Source: Brachybacterium epidermidis (GTDB lineage Bacteria > Actinomycetota > Actinomycetes > Actinomycetales > Dermabacteraceae). Taken from it: a stretch of 64,000 bases of DNA. This document shows, in pieces, positions 17,498 through 26,661 of this stretch. Within the stretch, counting starts at the first letter, position 1. Each line of letters opens with the position of its first letter. A program made the position numbers and the translations under genes. Under the pieces are notes generated by a model that saw only the letters and a program-made list of their open reading frames with translations, made no database searches and had not been told where the DNA came from. The stretch covers positions 62,001 to 126,000 of the forward strand of contig NZ_JADEYR010000002.1 in the NCBI RefSeq assembly GCF_015209585.1, given 5' to 3'.

Positions 17498-18237
17498 GTC
17501 GCGCTCTCCGTCTCGTCGAGACCTGTCTCATCGGTGTCCGGCTCGTCAGGGTCCGGCCCGTCGGAATCTGCGTCGTCGGACTCTGCGTCTTCTTCTGTCA
17601 TCCCGTCGGCACTGGGCAGGTCACCGGTCCCTCCGCGCCGCAGGCGTTCGTACTCCACCTCGATCCCCTCGATCACCTCGGGGGTCAGGATCAGCGCGAG
17701 GATCGAGGACACCTCCCACCGATCGTCGGTGTCCGTGGGGAGCAGGATCGACCACTCCCGCATCCGCTTGATGCTCGCGGTGAGCCTCTTGCCGAACTGC
17801 GCCTGGTCATGACCGGAGGAGGTGGCGTAGGCCTGCATGTGCGCCTCGATCTCATCGCGCCCCACCACCATCCGCTCCTGTTGGGCAGCGCCTTGGAGCA
17901 GCAGATGCCGGAGGTGGAGGAGCAGCGCGGAGTCGATGAAGCTCAGCGGTGCCTTCCGCAGCACGCTCGGGACGGCCTGGTCGAAGTCGGGGCCGGGCTC
18001 GAGGTTGCGGGAGAAGGCGACCTCGGCATCGGCGTCGATCACCAGATCCAGCAGCAGGTCGCCGAGGTGGCGCCGTACCACCGCCTCGTGTGCCAGCAGC
18101 GCCGACCACACCAGAGGATCACGGCGGAAGGAGATGTACGGTCCGCGCAGCAGCGCGACCAGTGCTCGGCGCACGTCCAGCGGCAGGGTCCCCGGGTCAC
18201 CGGGCCACAGCACCACACGATCGTCACTCTCCGACAT
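17494..18237 (-). CDS. jetB: Wadjet protein JetB (DUF4194, MukE-like)
   Basis: A 247-residue DUF4194 protein, the MukE-like partner of the Wadjet SMC complex. Family features are ALVALLRGPYISFRRDPLVW near the start and the helical winged-helix part SSGHDQAQFGKRLTASIKRM followed by WSILLPT. The last 45 residues are an acidic Asp/Glu/Pro tail not needed for the fold. The ATG at 18237 is chosen because AAGGA lies 6 nt upstream and it overlaps the jetA end by 14 bp. The frame is open to 18573, but that extension is antisense-like over jetA. Confidence 0.9.
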   Translation of the reverse strand: MSESDDRVVLWPGDPGTLPLDVRRALVALLRGPYISFRRDPLVWSALLAHEAVVRRHLGDLLLDLVIDADAEVAFSRNLEPGPDFDQAVPSVLRKAPLSFIDSALLLHLRHLLLQGAAQQERMVVGRDEIEAHMQAYATSSGHDQAQFGKRLTASIKRMREWSILLPTDTDDRWEVSSILALILTPEVIEGIEVEYERLRRGGTGDLPSADGMTEEDAESDDADSDGPDPDEPDTDETGLDETESAT

Positions 18238-19765
18238 GACTGTCCTTTCCGAGGGGGCGGGTGAACCGGCTGCGACTGATCCGAGCGCTGCGCCAGCCAT
18301 TGCCGCCGTTGTGTTCGGCTCGTCCGACACCGGCTTCGCGCTCGGCACCTGCTCTTCTCCCGACCAGGCGCCATCGCACCGTCTCCACGGTGTCGGACGG
18401 CCCCTCGACCCGTTCACCGTGCCGATGGGCGAGGACCAGCAGGCCGACGATCGAGGCGAGTCCCTGAGTCGCAGGATGCTCCTCGAGCACCTCACCGACA
18501 GTCGCCGTGGAGCGGCGAGAGAGGACATCGTCGACTGCATCGACCAGTTCAGCCATATCGATCTCCGATTCACGGATCGCTGCGCGCATCGCCTCGAGAT
18601 CGAGCACCTCGGTCGACGCGAGCTCGAGATCGTCCTGCGCTGTGACGTCCGAGGGTACGAGCAGATGCAGCTGGCCGACCGAGCGCGGGGTGAAGGTCGA
18701 CAGCGTCAGCTCCACACCGATCCTAGTGTGAGGCCTCACCTGGGGCGCGATCTCCAGACCGATGCGCTGGGGCCTGCGGAGCCGATCGGCAAGGGCCCGG
18801 AACTCCTCGAACTGCCGGGAGCGGACGAATTCGCGCAAGGACCGTGACAGGTCGATCATGGCGTGCCGCACCTGGTGGGATTCCCGTTGCAGACGGGCGA
18901 GGTACGACTGCAGGTACACGATCCGTTCGCGACCGAACCGGTGCGCGAAGGGACGGGGGGCAAGCGCATCCACGGCATCGTGGAACCTCGCTTCCTGGAC
19001 GGGGTCGATCACCATGTCATGGAACGCGGCGAAGGAGCGTCCGGCCTCCGAGTCCTCGATCGCGTCGACGCCCAGGAACAGTTGGTCGAGGATCTCCCCC
19101 TGCGAGCCCTCGTGCTCCACCAGGTCCAGGCGCAGTCTCCGGTGCAGCCTCTCCAGTTCACCGCGCACCCGGGTGAAGTCGGACGGTACGTCCAAGGCCA
19201 GGGAGTACAGCTCGTCGATCGTCTCCAGTGCCTGAGCCTCCGGAAGCGGTTCTGCACCCAGTTCCATGACCTGTGCGATGGCCTCGTCGAGGCGGTCGCG
19301 CTCGGTATGCAGTGCCTCCAGCCGCCCAGCCGAGTCAGCATCGGTGTCGCGGGCAAGGGTGCGCAGCCGTTCGGTCAGCAGGGTGAGCCGGGAGCGTGTC
19401 ACGGCATCGCGGGGGGTGTGCAGCTGTTCGATGAGACGCAGGGCGCTCTGAGAGTTCTCGGTGAGGGCGAATTCCTCCGTCCGTTCGGTCCGTGCAGCGC
19501 GGCGTGTGAGGTAACCCTGCTCTACCCATGTCGCACAGTACTGCTGGGCCGTGCGGGGCAGGTCGATGCCGTGGAAGCGCAGTTCCGCGAGGTCTGCAGA
19601 CAGGAGGTCGTACAGGTCAGCGGCGGTACGGGTTCGCACATCCCCCGCGAGATGCGTTCCCAGGAGGCCGAGAGTGACAGGGGCGTTGTCGGTTCGCAGC
19701 AGCGCGAGGACGCCTTCCCCGCCGAACAGGTCCCGGTTCTCCAGTGCACGGGCGATCGCGGACAT
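18224..19765 (-). CDS. jetA: Wadjet protein JetA (DUF3375, MukF/kleisin-like)
   Basis: A 513-residue DUF3375 protein, the kleisin-like subunit linking the JetC heads. The N-terminal winged-helix region (FGGEGVLALLRTDNAPVTL, then FHGIDLPRTAQQYCATW) and the following helical and coiled-coil segments are typical. First gene of the jetABCD operon. It starts at an ATG preceded by AGGAAGGAGA on the minus strand. Its end overlaps jetB by 14 bp. The four genes are contiguous and intact, so the system is likely functional against incoming plasmids. Confidence 0.92.
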   Translation of the reverse strand: MSAIARALENRDLFGGEGVLALLRTDNAPVTLGLLGTHLAGDVRTRTAADLYDLLSADLAELRFHGIDLPRTAQQYCATWVEQGYLTRRAARTERTEEFALTENSQSALRLIEQLHTPRDAVTRSRLTLLTERLRTLARDTDADSAGRLEALHTERDRLDEAIAQVMELGAEPLPEAQALETIDELYSLALDVPSDFTRVRGELERLHRRLRLDLVEHEGSQGEILDQLFLGVDAIEDSEAGRSFAAFHDMVIDPVQEARFHDAVDALAPRPFAHRFGRERIVYLQSYLARLQRESHQVRHAMIDLSRSLREFVRSRQFEEFRALADRLRRPQRIGLEIAPQVRPHTRIGVELTLSTFTPRSVGQLHLLVPSDVTAQDDLELASTEVLDLEAMRAAIRESEIDMAELVDAVDDVLSRRSTATVGEVLEEHPATQGLASIVGLLVLAHRHGERVEGPSDTVETVRWRLVGRRAGAEREAGVGRAEHNGGNGWRSARISRSRFTRPLGKDSHVGE

Positions 19766-20093
19766 CAGCGGTCTCCTTCCTGTTCTTTGAGCGGCACAGC
19801 AACATCACAGCAGAGGCGCACCATGCGCATTCAGGACTCGCGTCGGAGCTGGATCACTCCACCAGGAACAGAGTAGGGACCCGCACCGACAGACGTGGGC
19901 CACCCCGGAAATCACCGGCCCCGCAGCACCTCGAACACGATGGAGTCGTCGCGGCGGTCGAAGGTGCCGTCGACCATGCGCTGCCCGCGGTCGCCGAATA
20001 TGAACGAGGCGGCGGCGCCCGACCACGGGGGCTATGGGCCCCGGTCGCGATCTACTGCTGCGAGCACTGCTCGAAGCACTGAATCCCGGAGAG
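19766..20093. other. Upstream region of the Wadjet operon with a gene remnant
   Basis: This 328-bp stretch holds the jetA ribosome binding site and, presumably, its promoter, but I could not identify a convincing -35/-10 pair. The only protein-like piece is a short remnant on the minus strand (19912-20031). Confidence 0.4.
19912..20031 (-). pseudogene. Unidentified 3' gene remnant
   Basis: About 38 codons ending in a proper stop read like the C-terminus of a real protein (WSGAAASFIFGDRGQRMVDG, then TFDRRDDSIVFEVLRGR), with a stop codon directly upstream in frame and no start. I do not recognise the family. It may be the leftover of a gene replaced when the Wadjet operon arrived. Confidence 0.35.
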
Positions 20094-20130
20094 GCCCGGG
20101 TACCGCATCGAACCTATGCGGTACCCGGGC
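20094..20130 (-). terminator. Strong hairpin terminator after the aldehyde dehydrogenase operon
   Basis: A perfect 15-bp stem (GCCCGGGTACCGCAT at 20094-20108 with its complement at 20116-20130) closes a 7-nt loop. It lies about 55 bp after the aldehyde dehydrogenase stop. There is no clear U run, as is common for GC-rich actinobacterial terminators. Confidence 0.7.
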
Positions 20131-20186
20131 TCTTCCCTGCTGTGCGGCCCCCGGAACTCGGTTCGGATCGCTCAGCGGCCCGCGGA

Positions 20187-21739
20187 TCAGTACCCGAACG
20201 CCAGCGGCGCCTGGTCGTCGGTCTCCACCCACACGGCCTTCGGCTCGGAGTACTCCAGCAGGCCGTCCCATCCGCTGGAGCGGCCGTGGCCGGAGTGGCC
20301 GAAGCCGCCGAAGGGGGCCATCACGTTGATGGTCTTGTAGCTGTTGACCCAGATGGTGCCGGCCCGCAACTGCCGCGCCACCCGGTGGGCGCGGTCCACG
20401 GCTCCCGTCCACACGGCGCCGGCCAGGCCGAAGTCGGTGGCGTTGGCCAGCTCGATCGCCTCGGCCTCGGTGTCGAAGGGGATCGCGGCGACCACCGGCC
20501 CGAACACCTCCTGCTGGGCGATCGGATCGGTGTTGGACACCCCTGCCAGCAGCGTGGGCGGGAAGAAGAACCCCTCACGGTCCAGGCGGGCACCACCGGC
20601 GACCACCTGCGCTGTCCCGGCCGCGGCGTCCACCAGTTCGGTGATGCGCTCCAGCTGGGCGCGGTTCTGCACCGGCCCCACCTGGGTGTCGGCCGCCAAC
20701 GGGTCACCCTGCTGGATGCTGCGGGCCAGCTCCCCGAGCCGCTCCACCACCTGGTCATGCACCGAGCGCTGCACCAGCAGCCGGGACCCGGCCACACAGC
20801 TCTGCCCGGCACCGGAGAAGATCGCGGCGGTCGCCCCGCCCACGGCGCGGTCCAGGTCCGCATCCTCGAACACGATGTTGGCGCTCTTGCCCCCCAGCTC
20901 CAGCACACAGGGGATCAGCGCCTCACCGGCCGCAGCCGCGATGCGCCTGCCCGTGGCGGGTGACCCCACGAACACCACCTTGCCGATCCCGGGATGGGTG
21001 ACCAGGCGCTGCCCGGCCGTCGGCCCCAGCCCGGCGATCACCGCCACCAGGCCCCGCGGGGCACCGGCCTGCTCCACCAGGGAAGCCAGCACGATCGAGG
21101 TCAGGGGAGTGAGCTCGGAGGGCTTCAGCACCACACCGTTGCCGGCGGCGAGCGCCGGAGCGAGCTGCCAGCCGGCGGTGAACACCGGCGCGTTCCACGG
21201 CGTCATCTGGGCGACCACCCCGTAGGGCTCGCGCAGGGTGTAGGTGAGGTGGCTGGTGGGCACGGGGATCGTCTGGCCGTGCTGCTTGTCCGCCCAGCCC
21301 GCGTAGTACTCGAACATCTCGGCGACCTTGGTGGTCTCCGCGCGGGCGTCGCCCAGGATCTTGCCGCCGGTGCGCGCCTCCAGCCGTGCGATCGGCTCGA
21401 GCTGCTCGCGCACCAGCTGGCCGATGCGCCACAGCACCTGGCCGCGGTCCGACGCGGTCATCCCCCACCAGCGCTGCTGCGCGATGCGGGCCGATCGCAC
21501 CGCGGCATCCACGGCCTCCTCGCCGCCGTCGCGGTAGGTGAACAGCTCCTGCTCGGTCGCGGGGTCGATCAGCGGCACCTCGTCGCCGTCGCCGCTGTGC
21601 ACGACGCCGTCGATCCAGCTGCCCACGGCGTCGGAGCCCAGCAACTGGGCCCACAGTGCGGGGGCGGGGGCGGCGGGCGGCTGGGGTCGGCCTGCTCAGA
21701 GGTGTCGTGCTGTCCGGGGGCGTGGTCAGGGGCGGTCAT
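20187..21739 (-). CDS. NAD(P)-dependent aldehyde dehydrogenase, apparent frameshift near the start
   Basis: An aldehyde dehydrogenase family enzyme, oxidising an aldehyde to an acid with NAD(P). The catalytic Cys is in SGAGQSCVAGSR and the Glu in VLELGGKSANI; the cofactor site shows MTPWNAP, LKPSELTPLT and FVGSPATG. The clear frame begins at a TTG at 21644 with no ribosome binding site. An ATG at 21739 overlaps the stop of the preceding gene (ATGA) but reads in another frame. Adding one C to the run at 21683-21686 joins them into 517 residues with a Pro/Ala-rich leader. Last gene of the operon. Substrate unknown; the partners suggest a semialdehyde or sugar-derived aldehyde. Confidence 0.88.
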
Positions 21740-22569
21740 CGGGTGGTCACCATCCTGTTGAAGTCGTCGGCAGGGCCCACCTGCTCGCGCAGGCCGGCCC
21801 ACATTCGTTCGGCTGCCTCCACCAGTGGGGAGGAGGCGCCCTGTTCGGCCACCATCTCGGCGGCGAGGGCCACGTCCCGGGCCATCAGGCCCACCGGGAA
21901 ACCGGAGTCGAAGTCACCGGTGAGAACCCAGCGGGGCAGATTCACCTCGGTGACGGCGCTGCGACCGGAGGCGGTGTTGATCGCCGCCAGCAGGCGCTCC
22001 AGCTCCACGCCGGAGTTCTCCGCGACGCCGTGCAGGGCCTGGGCGGCGGCAAGGTGGATGCCGCACAGCAGGTTGTTCATCAGCTTCGCGGTGTTGCCGG
22101 CGCCCACCTCCCCTACGTGATTCACGTTGGTGGCCAGCGGTTCGAGGGCCTCCAGCACGGCGGGCAGGTGCTGCTCGGGGCAGCCCAGGAACACGGTCAG
22201 CTGTCCTGTGGCGGCGCCGGAGGGCCCGCCGGAGACGGGGGCGTCCACCAGCACGTGGCCGTTCTCGGCGAGGTGCTCGGCGCGGCGTCGGGTGTCGTCC
22301 GGCGGGCAGGTGCTGGCATCGATCACCAGCAGCTGGTGGGGTGCCTGGTCGAGGGCGGGCAGGATCTGGTCGACCTGCTCGGTGCCCGGCAGGGACAGCA
22401 CGACGGTGCGGGCCCCGGCGAGCGCCTCGGCCAGCTCCATGCGCTCCACCCCGTCGGGCGTGGGGCCGGGGCCGGGGTCGACGCCGAGCACGCGGTGGCC
22501 GGCGCGCACCAGGGTGGCGGCCATGCCGCCGCCCATGTGGCCCAGGCCCACTACGGCGAATGCGCTCAT
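21736..22569 (-). CDS. NAD(P)-dependent beta-hydroxyacid dehydrogenase (HIBADH family)
   Basis: A 277-residue oxidoreductase of the 3-hydroxyisobutyrate/tartronate semialdehyde reductase family, acting on a beta-hydroxy acid. The Rossmann motif is VGLGHMGGGMA at the start, the substrate loop DAPVSGGPSGA near residue 115, and the catalytic Lys in GAGNTAKLMNNLL. The ATG overlaps the stop of the preceding membrane gene (ATGA). The following aldehyde dehydrogenase could take a semialdehyde produced here. Confidence 0.88.
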   Translation of the reverse strand: MSAFAVVGLGHMGGGMAATLVRAGHRVLGVDPGPGPTPDGVERMELAEALAGARTVVLSLPGTEQVDQILPALDQAPHQLLVIDASTCPPDDTRRRAEHLAENGHVLVDAPVSGGPSGAATGQLTVFLGCPEQHLPAVLEALEPLATNVNHVGEVGAGNTAKLMNNLLCGIHLAAAQALHGVAENSGVELERLLAAINTASGRSAVTEVNLPRWVLTGDFDSGFPVGLMARDVALAAEMVAEQGASSPLVEAAERMWAGLREQVGPADDFNRMVTTR

Positions 22570-23102
22570 CAGCTGGTGACCCGCAGCGTGATCTCGGCGA
22601 TCAGGGCGGAGCCCACGTAGGTGCCGGTGAACACCAGCAGCGCGATGATCAGGATCTTCCAGCCGGAGCGGCACATCACGTCCAGCTCCATGCGGCTGAT
22701 CGCGAAGCCGGCGTACGCCAGCGGCGGCACCGCGAGGGCCAGGAAGTCGATCCCGCTGACCAGCGGCAGGATCGTCCCGCTCCACGGCAGCATCGGCAGG
22801 GTGAACAGGATCGCCACCAGCGAGATCCATGCGACCGACGGCAGGCGCAGCGGCACGTACTTGGTCAGCAGCAGCCCGCCGATGCACATCACGTACAGCA
22901 CCGCGAGGCCGATCACGATGTCGATCACCGAGAGGTCGGTGGCGAGCATCTGGATCGGCACCGCGATCAGCGACACGATGGCCACGTCGCGCAGGGTGGG
23001 CAGCAGCTGGATCTGCTTCTCGTCGCCGGCGGCGAAGTCGAGGTCGGACAGGTCGTCCTTGGGCAGCTCGGGCCCGGTGGGGGTGGCGTCGGCGGTGGTC
23101 AT
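22569..23102 (-). CDS. Small multi-pass membrane protein, partner of DUF3100 protein
   Basis: A 177-residue protein with a charged N-terminus (about 40 residues) and about five membrane segments, among them VAIVSLIAVPIQMLA, VIGLAVLYVMCIGGLLL, AWISLVAILFTLPML and ILIIALLVFTGTYVGSALIA. I do not recognise a named family. It lies directly after the DUF3100 gene, overlapping ATGA if that gene's frame is corrected, so the two probably form a two-part transporter for the substrate of this operon. The frame continues upstream to 23201, but the ATG at 23102 fits the overlap best. Confidence 0.7.
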   Translation of the reverse strand: MTTADATPTGPELPKDDLSDLDFAAGDEKQIQLLPTLRDVAIVSLIAVPIQMLATDLSVIDIVIGLAVLYVMCIGGLLLTKYVPLRLPSVAWISLVAILFTLPMLPWSGTILPLVSGIDFLALAVPPLAYAGFAISRMELDVMCRSGWKILIIALLVFTGTYVGSALIAEITLRVTS

Positions 23103-24021
23103 CGCAGCTCGTCCTTCCCGCTGGTGGGGGGGTGGGATCGGCCGACGGGCCGGTGGCGGTGGCGGCGGGGTGGGCGGCCGCGGCGGCAGCCCGGCGCTCA
23201 CGACGGGTGGGCGGGTTGCCGGGGTCGTCGGGCCTGGCCCAGCGGTACATCCACTCCACCAGCGGCAGGGCCACGAACAGGCTCACGTACATGCCGGTGG
23301 CGTAGGTGAGCAGGTTGGAGGAGCCGGCCAGCGCCGTGATGGTCTCGGTGGCGGCGGGGTCAGCGGCCGACAGGGCCCCGGCGCACGCGGCCATCATGGA
23401 GCCGGAGCCGATGCCGCACGCCATGGCCAGGGCCTCCACGCTGAACAGGCCGGAGGTGGAGAACAGTGAGGCCAGCACCGCGAAGATGAACGTGCCGAAC
23501 AGGGTGCCCATCACGTACACGCCCAGCACGCCGGTGCCCTCGGCGCTGCGCAGCCCGTAGCGGTCGGCAATGATCGCGATGTTCGGCTCGCGGGCGATGG
23601 AGTGCACGGCACCGACGGACTCGCGGCCCATCCGCAGGATCCACACGGCGATCGGGAACGCCAGGATGATGGTGCCCAGGTTGCCGATCTCCTGCAGCAG
23701 CAGGGCGGGCCCGGACTTGATCACCAGCTCGATGCCGGGGCCGATGTCCGCACCGAAGCGGGCGATGAACGGCATCAGCGCCACCACGATCAGCGGCCCG
23801 GCAGCAGCGGCCCGCTCCCGGGAGACCACCTTCTTCATGTACCCCGCGACGTTGGGGTTCAGCAGCAGGGCGATCACGAAGGCGTACAGCATCGGCAGCA
23901 GCAGCACGGTGCCGATACCGATGGGGATGCGGCGCACCCCGATCAACTGGGCCAGGATGCCGACGACCAGCACCAGCAGGTGCAGCGGCCAGAGCCTGGC
24001 GAAACCGCGGGCGGTCTCCAT
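23099..24021 (-). CDS. DUF3100 membrane protein, apparent frameshift at the C-terminus
   Basis: An integral membrane protein of about 307 residues with roughly eight membrane segments, matching DUF3100 (METARGFARLWPLHLL, then LPMLYAFVIALLLNPNV, and the glycine-rich MACGIGSGSMMAACAGAL). Probably a transporter component. The ATG at 24021 has GAGGAG 7 nt upstream. As written the frame has no stop and runs on in frame through the following genes to 21736. With one more G in the seven-G run at 23126-23132 it would end at 23099 and overlap the next ATG as ATGA, as the other operon genes do. Confidence 0.75.
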
Positions 24022-24233
24022 GGGGGTGCTCCTCGGGGACGGGCCCCAGGCGGTCAGGTCATCCTCGACGCGACCAGGCCGTTCCTGCGGCAGGGTTACC
24101 CCGGAGCGTAGGCGGGCACGAGGGGATGCGCCAGGGACGTCCGTCTCCCGGACTCGGATCGGCATGGTGGCCTCGTGCCTGGGACCGCAGGCGCTGCCTG
24201 CCGAGGATGCTGCTGCCTATGACGAGCAGCGGT

Positions 24234-24281
24234 TCAGTCCTTCTCGAGGGTGACCGGTCAGTCCTTCTCGAGGGTGACCGG
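24234..24281. repeat. 24-bp perfect tandem duplication at a gene end
   Basis: A 24-bp unit at 24234-24257 is repeated exactly at 24258-24281. The unit encodes the last seven residues (PVTLEKD) plus stop of the Gfo/Idh gene, so the second stop lies 24 bp beyond the first and the protein is unchanged. A recent slippage or unequal exchange is likely. Confidence 0.85.
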
Positions 24282-25373
24282 CTGCCCGGTGCGCACCGAC
24301 TCCTGCGCGGCGGCGACGATGCGCACGGTGCGCAGGCCCGTCTCCCCCGTCGGCTCCACGGCCTCGCCGGTGCGGACGGCATCGAGGAAAGCGTCGATCA
24401 GCAGGGCGTCGTAGTTCGGCCCGTAGGGATGCCATTGACCCTGGCCGCCGACGTGCTGGGCGAAGGCGTCGATGTGCATCTGCCCGCCGGTGCCCAGGGC
24501 CTGCAGGGTGAGCCCGCCCCAGGTGGGGGCGTCCTTGGGCTGGGACCAGGAGCAGTCGATGGTGGCGACCATGCCGGAGTCGTAGGTGAGGGTGACCAGG
24601 CCGCCGGTCTCCGCTCCCTCGCCGGCGGTGTCCGCCCACAGGATGCGGTTGGCCACGGCGTGGACGGTGCGGGGCAGGCCGAACATCGAGTCGAGGATCT
24701 CGGCCAGGTGCACCGTGTGGTCCACCAGCGCGCCACCGCCGGAGAGCTCGGTGTCGCTGAACCAGGCTCGACCACCGGGCAGCTTGCCGTTGTTGGTGCC
24801 GGTCAGGCCGACGATCTGGCCCAGCGCACCCTCGGCGACCGCGGTGCGCAGCTGCTCGACAGCGGGAGCGAAGTGCACGGGGAACGCGGTCATCAGCACC
24901 ACCCCGGCCTCGCGGCACGCGTCCACCATGGCCTCGGCGTCGGCGACGGTGGTGGCCAGCGGCTTCTCGCACAGCACGTGCACGCCCCGGCGGGCGGCCT
25001 CCAGCACCTGATCGCGGTGGTGGGCGTTGGCGCTGGTGACGATGACGGCGTCGGGGCCGCCCGGCCAGGCGTTCCAGGCCTCCTCGTCGGAGGAGACCAG
25101 GCGGCCTCCGGGCCGGGTGCGGTACTCGCCGTATCCCTCCGGGTCCGAGACCACCAGGTCCACGTCCCCGCGAGCCTCCAGGGCGGCGGCGTACGCGTGG
25201 GCGTGGGTGTGGGCGATGCTAAGGATCGCGACCTTAAAGCGTCCGGCCTGGGGGCTCGTGGGGCCGGGCGAGGCGGCGTCGGCCGAGGTGGCGGCGTCGG
25301 GTGTGACGGCGCCGACGGGGGTTGTGGGGCCGGGCGAGGCGGCGTCGGTGTCATGGGCGTGGTCGTTCAGCAT
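24258..25373 (-). CDS. Gfo/Idh/MocA-family oxidoreductase
   Basis: A 371-residue NAD(P)-dependent sugar or polyol oxidoreductase. The family's CEKPL motif (VHVLCEKPLATT) and the histidine block GALVDHTVHLAEILD are present. The N-terminal nucleotide motif is unusual: VAILSIAHTHAHAYAAAL replaces the usual GxGxxG, a variant seen in a subgroup of the family. A 40-residue Ala/Pro/Thr-rich leader precedes it. The ATG at 25373 overlaps the stop of the upstream Gfo/Idh gene by 7 bp. The 3' end is duplicated (see repeat). Substrate unknown. Confidence 0.88.
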   Translation of the reverse strand: MLNDHAHDTDAASPGPTTPVGAVTPDAATSADAASPGPTSPQAGRFKVAILSIAHTHAHAYAAALEARGDVDLVVSDPEGYGEYRTRPGGRLVSSDEEAWNAWPGGPDAVIVTSANAHHRDQVLEAARRGVHVLCEKPLATTVADAEAMVDACREAGVVLMTAFPVHFAPAVEQLRTAVAEGALGQIVGLTGTNNGKLPGGRAWFSDTELSGGGALVDHTVHLAEILDSMFGLPRTVHAVANRILWADTAGEGAETGGLVTLTYDSGMVATIDCSWSQPKDAPTWGGLTLQALGTGGQMHIDAFAQHVGGQGQWHPYGPNYDALLIDAFLDAVRTGEAVEPTGETGLRTVRIVAAAQESVRTGQPVTLEKD

Positions 25374-26377
25374 GGGATGCTCCGTCCGGTGCGCAGGGAC
25401 TCGAGGGCGGCGCGGGAGACCTCCACGACGTAGGCGCCGTCGGCCGCGGAGACTCGCGTGGGGGCACCGCTGGTGATCGCGGCGGTGAACTCGAGGATCT
25501 CCTCGGTGTAGGGGCTGCGCATGGAGCTGACGTCGGGCAGGTACCCGCCGTCGCCCTGGCTGCGGGCCGAGGCCACCGCGTCCAGCTGCACGGCCGGGTC
25601 GCCGTCGGAGTCGTACTGGAGGCGGCCGGCGTCCCCGGCGATGTCGAAGGTGTAGCGGAAGGCGGTGCCGGGCGGCCCCCACAGGCCGCGGCAGTGGCTG
25701 ATGGCGCCGCCGGTGTGGGTGAGCACCACGTGGCCGGTGCGCACCAGGTCGGGGCCCGTCCCCGCAAACTGCTGGGCATACACGCTGCTGACGGGCCCGG
25801 CGATCCAGATCGCCTGGTCCAGGTCGTGGATCATCTGGTCCATGATGATGCCGCCGGAGGCCTCGTCATCGGCGTACCAGTCCTGTCCCGGCGCCGCCCC
25901 GGTGCGCTCGTAGCGCAGCACTGCGGGGGTGCCGACGGCACCGTTCTCCACGGCCTTCTTCGCGGCGGCGTACTGGGGGAAGTAGCGCACCACGTGGGCG
26001 GGATACAGGTGGCGGCCTGCCCGCTCGGCGTGCTCGACGACGGCACGGGAGTCCTCCGCGGTCAGCGTCAGCGGCTTCTCGCACACGACGTCCACGCCCG
26101 CGTCCAGGGCGGCGTGGACGATCTCGGCGTGAGCCGGGGTGGGGGTGCACACGTCCGCCACGTCCACCGCGGCAAGCAGCTCGTCCAGGGTGCCGTGCAC
26201 GGTGGCGCCGTACTGCTCGGCGAAGCGATCGGCCCCGGAGTGGCTGTAGCAGTGCAGGTCCACGCCGAGCTCGAGCCAGCCGGGTGCGTGCTGGTGGGAG
26301 ATCCCACCGGTGCCGATGATGCCGACGCGCAGGGCGGCGGCTGGGCCTCTGCTCGGAGTCGGGTCCTGGTGGGGCAT
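25367..26377 (-). CDS. Gfo/Idh/MocA-family oxidoreductase
   Basis: A 336-residue NAD(P)-dependent oxidoreductase acting on a sugar, inositol or sugar acid. The Rossmann motif GIIGTGGISHQHAPGW and the catalytic VVCEKPLTLT are clear, with GGIIMDQMIHDLDQAIW as the conserved His-containing block. First gene of the apparent operon that continues to the aldehyde dehydrogenase. The ATG at 26377 is chosen over the long upstream frame. The second Gfo/Idh enzyme differs clearly, so they probably catalyse successive steps rather than being a recent duplication. Confidence 0.88.
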   Translation of the reverse strand: MPHQDPTPSRGPAAALRVGIIGTGGISHQHAPGWLELGVDLHCYSHSGADRFAEQYGATVHGTLDELLAAVDVADVCTPTPAHAEIVHAALDAGVDVVCEKPLTLTAEDSRAVVEHAERAGRHLYPAHVVRYFPQYAAAKKAVENGAVGTPAVLRYERTGAAPGQDWYADDEASGGIIMDQMIHDLDQAIWIAGPVSSVYAQQFAGTGPDLVRTGHVVLTHTGGAISHCRGLWGPPGTAFRYTFDIAGDAGRLQYDSDGDPAVQLDAVASARSQGDGGYLPDVSSMRSPYTEEILEFTAAITSGAPTRVSAADGAYVVEVSRAALESLRTGRSIPC

Positions 26378-26661
26378 GTCATCTCTCCGTCGCGGGAGGG
26401 GTCGATGGGCTCGCCGGGGCCAGTCGGTGGCTGCAGGTCCGGTTCGGCGCCTGCTGCACGTCCGGTTCGGCGTCGCCATCGATCCTAGCCCGATCCGTGC
26501 ACGTTCACGTTGACGTCGTCGCAGTTCATGTGCGGCAACCAGACCGGGGGCCGAGCTGGCCAGGTCAGCCTGCACGCAGCAGCCGGATCAATCCTTGCGC
26601 AGCAACCGAGTCAGCCCGCGAGCAGCAGCCTGGTCGGTTCGTGTCGTGCGCAGCGGCCGGG

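Noticed and set aside
21736-24165. A single 809-residue fusion protein joining DUF3100 and the dehydrogenase
   Set aside because: The middle third is Arg/Pro-rich shadow translation of the small membrane protein gene. A single-base error in a G7 run explains the missing stop.
26378-26661. Operator or riboswitch upstream of the Gfo/Idh operon
   Set aside because: Loose repeats such as GTTCGGCG and TTGCGCAG are visible, but no convincing promoter, palindrome or conserved RNA structure could be made out.
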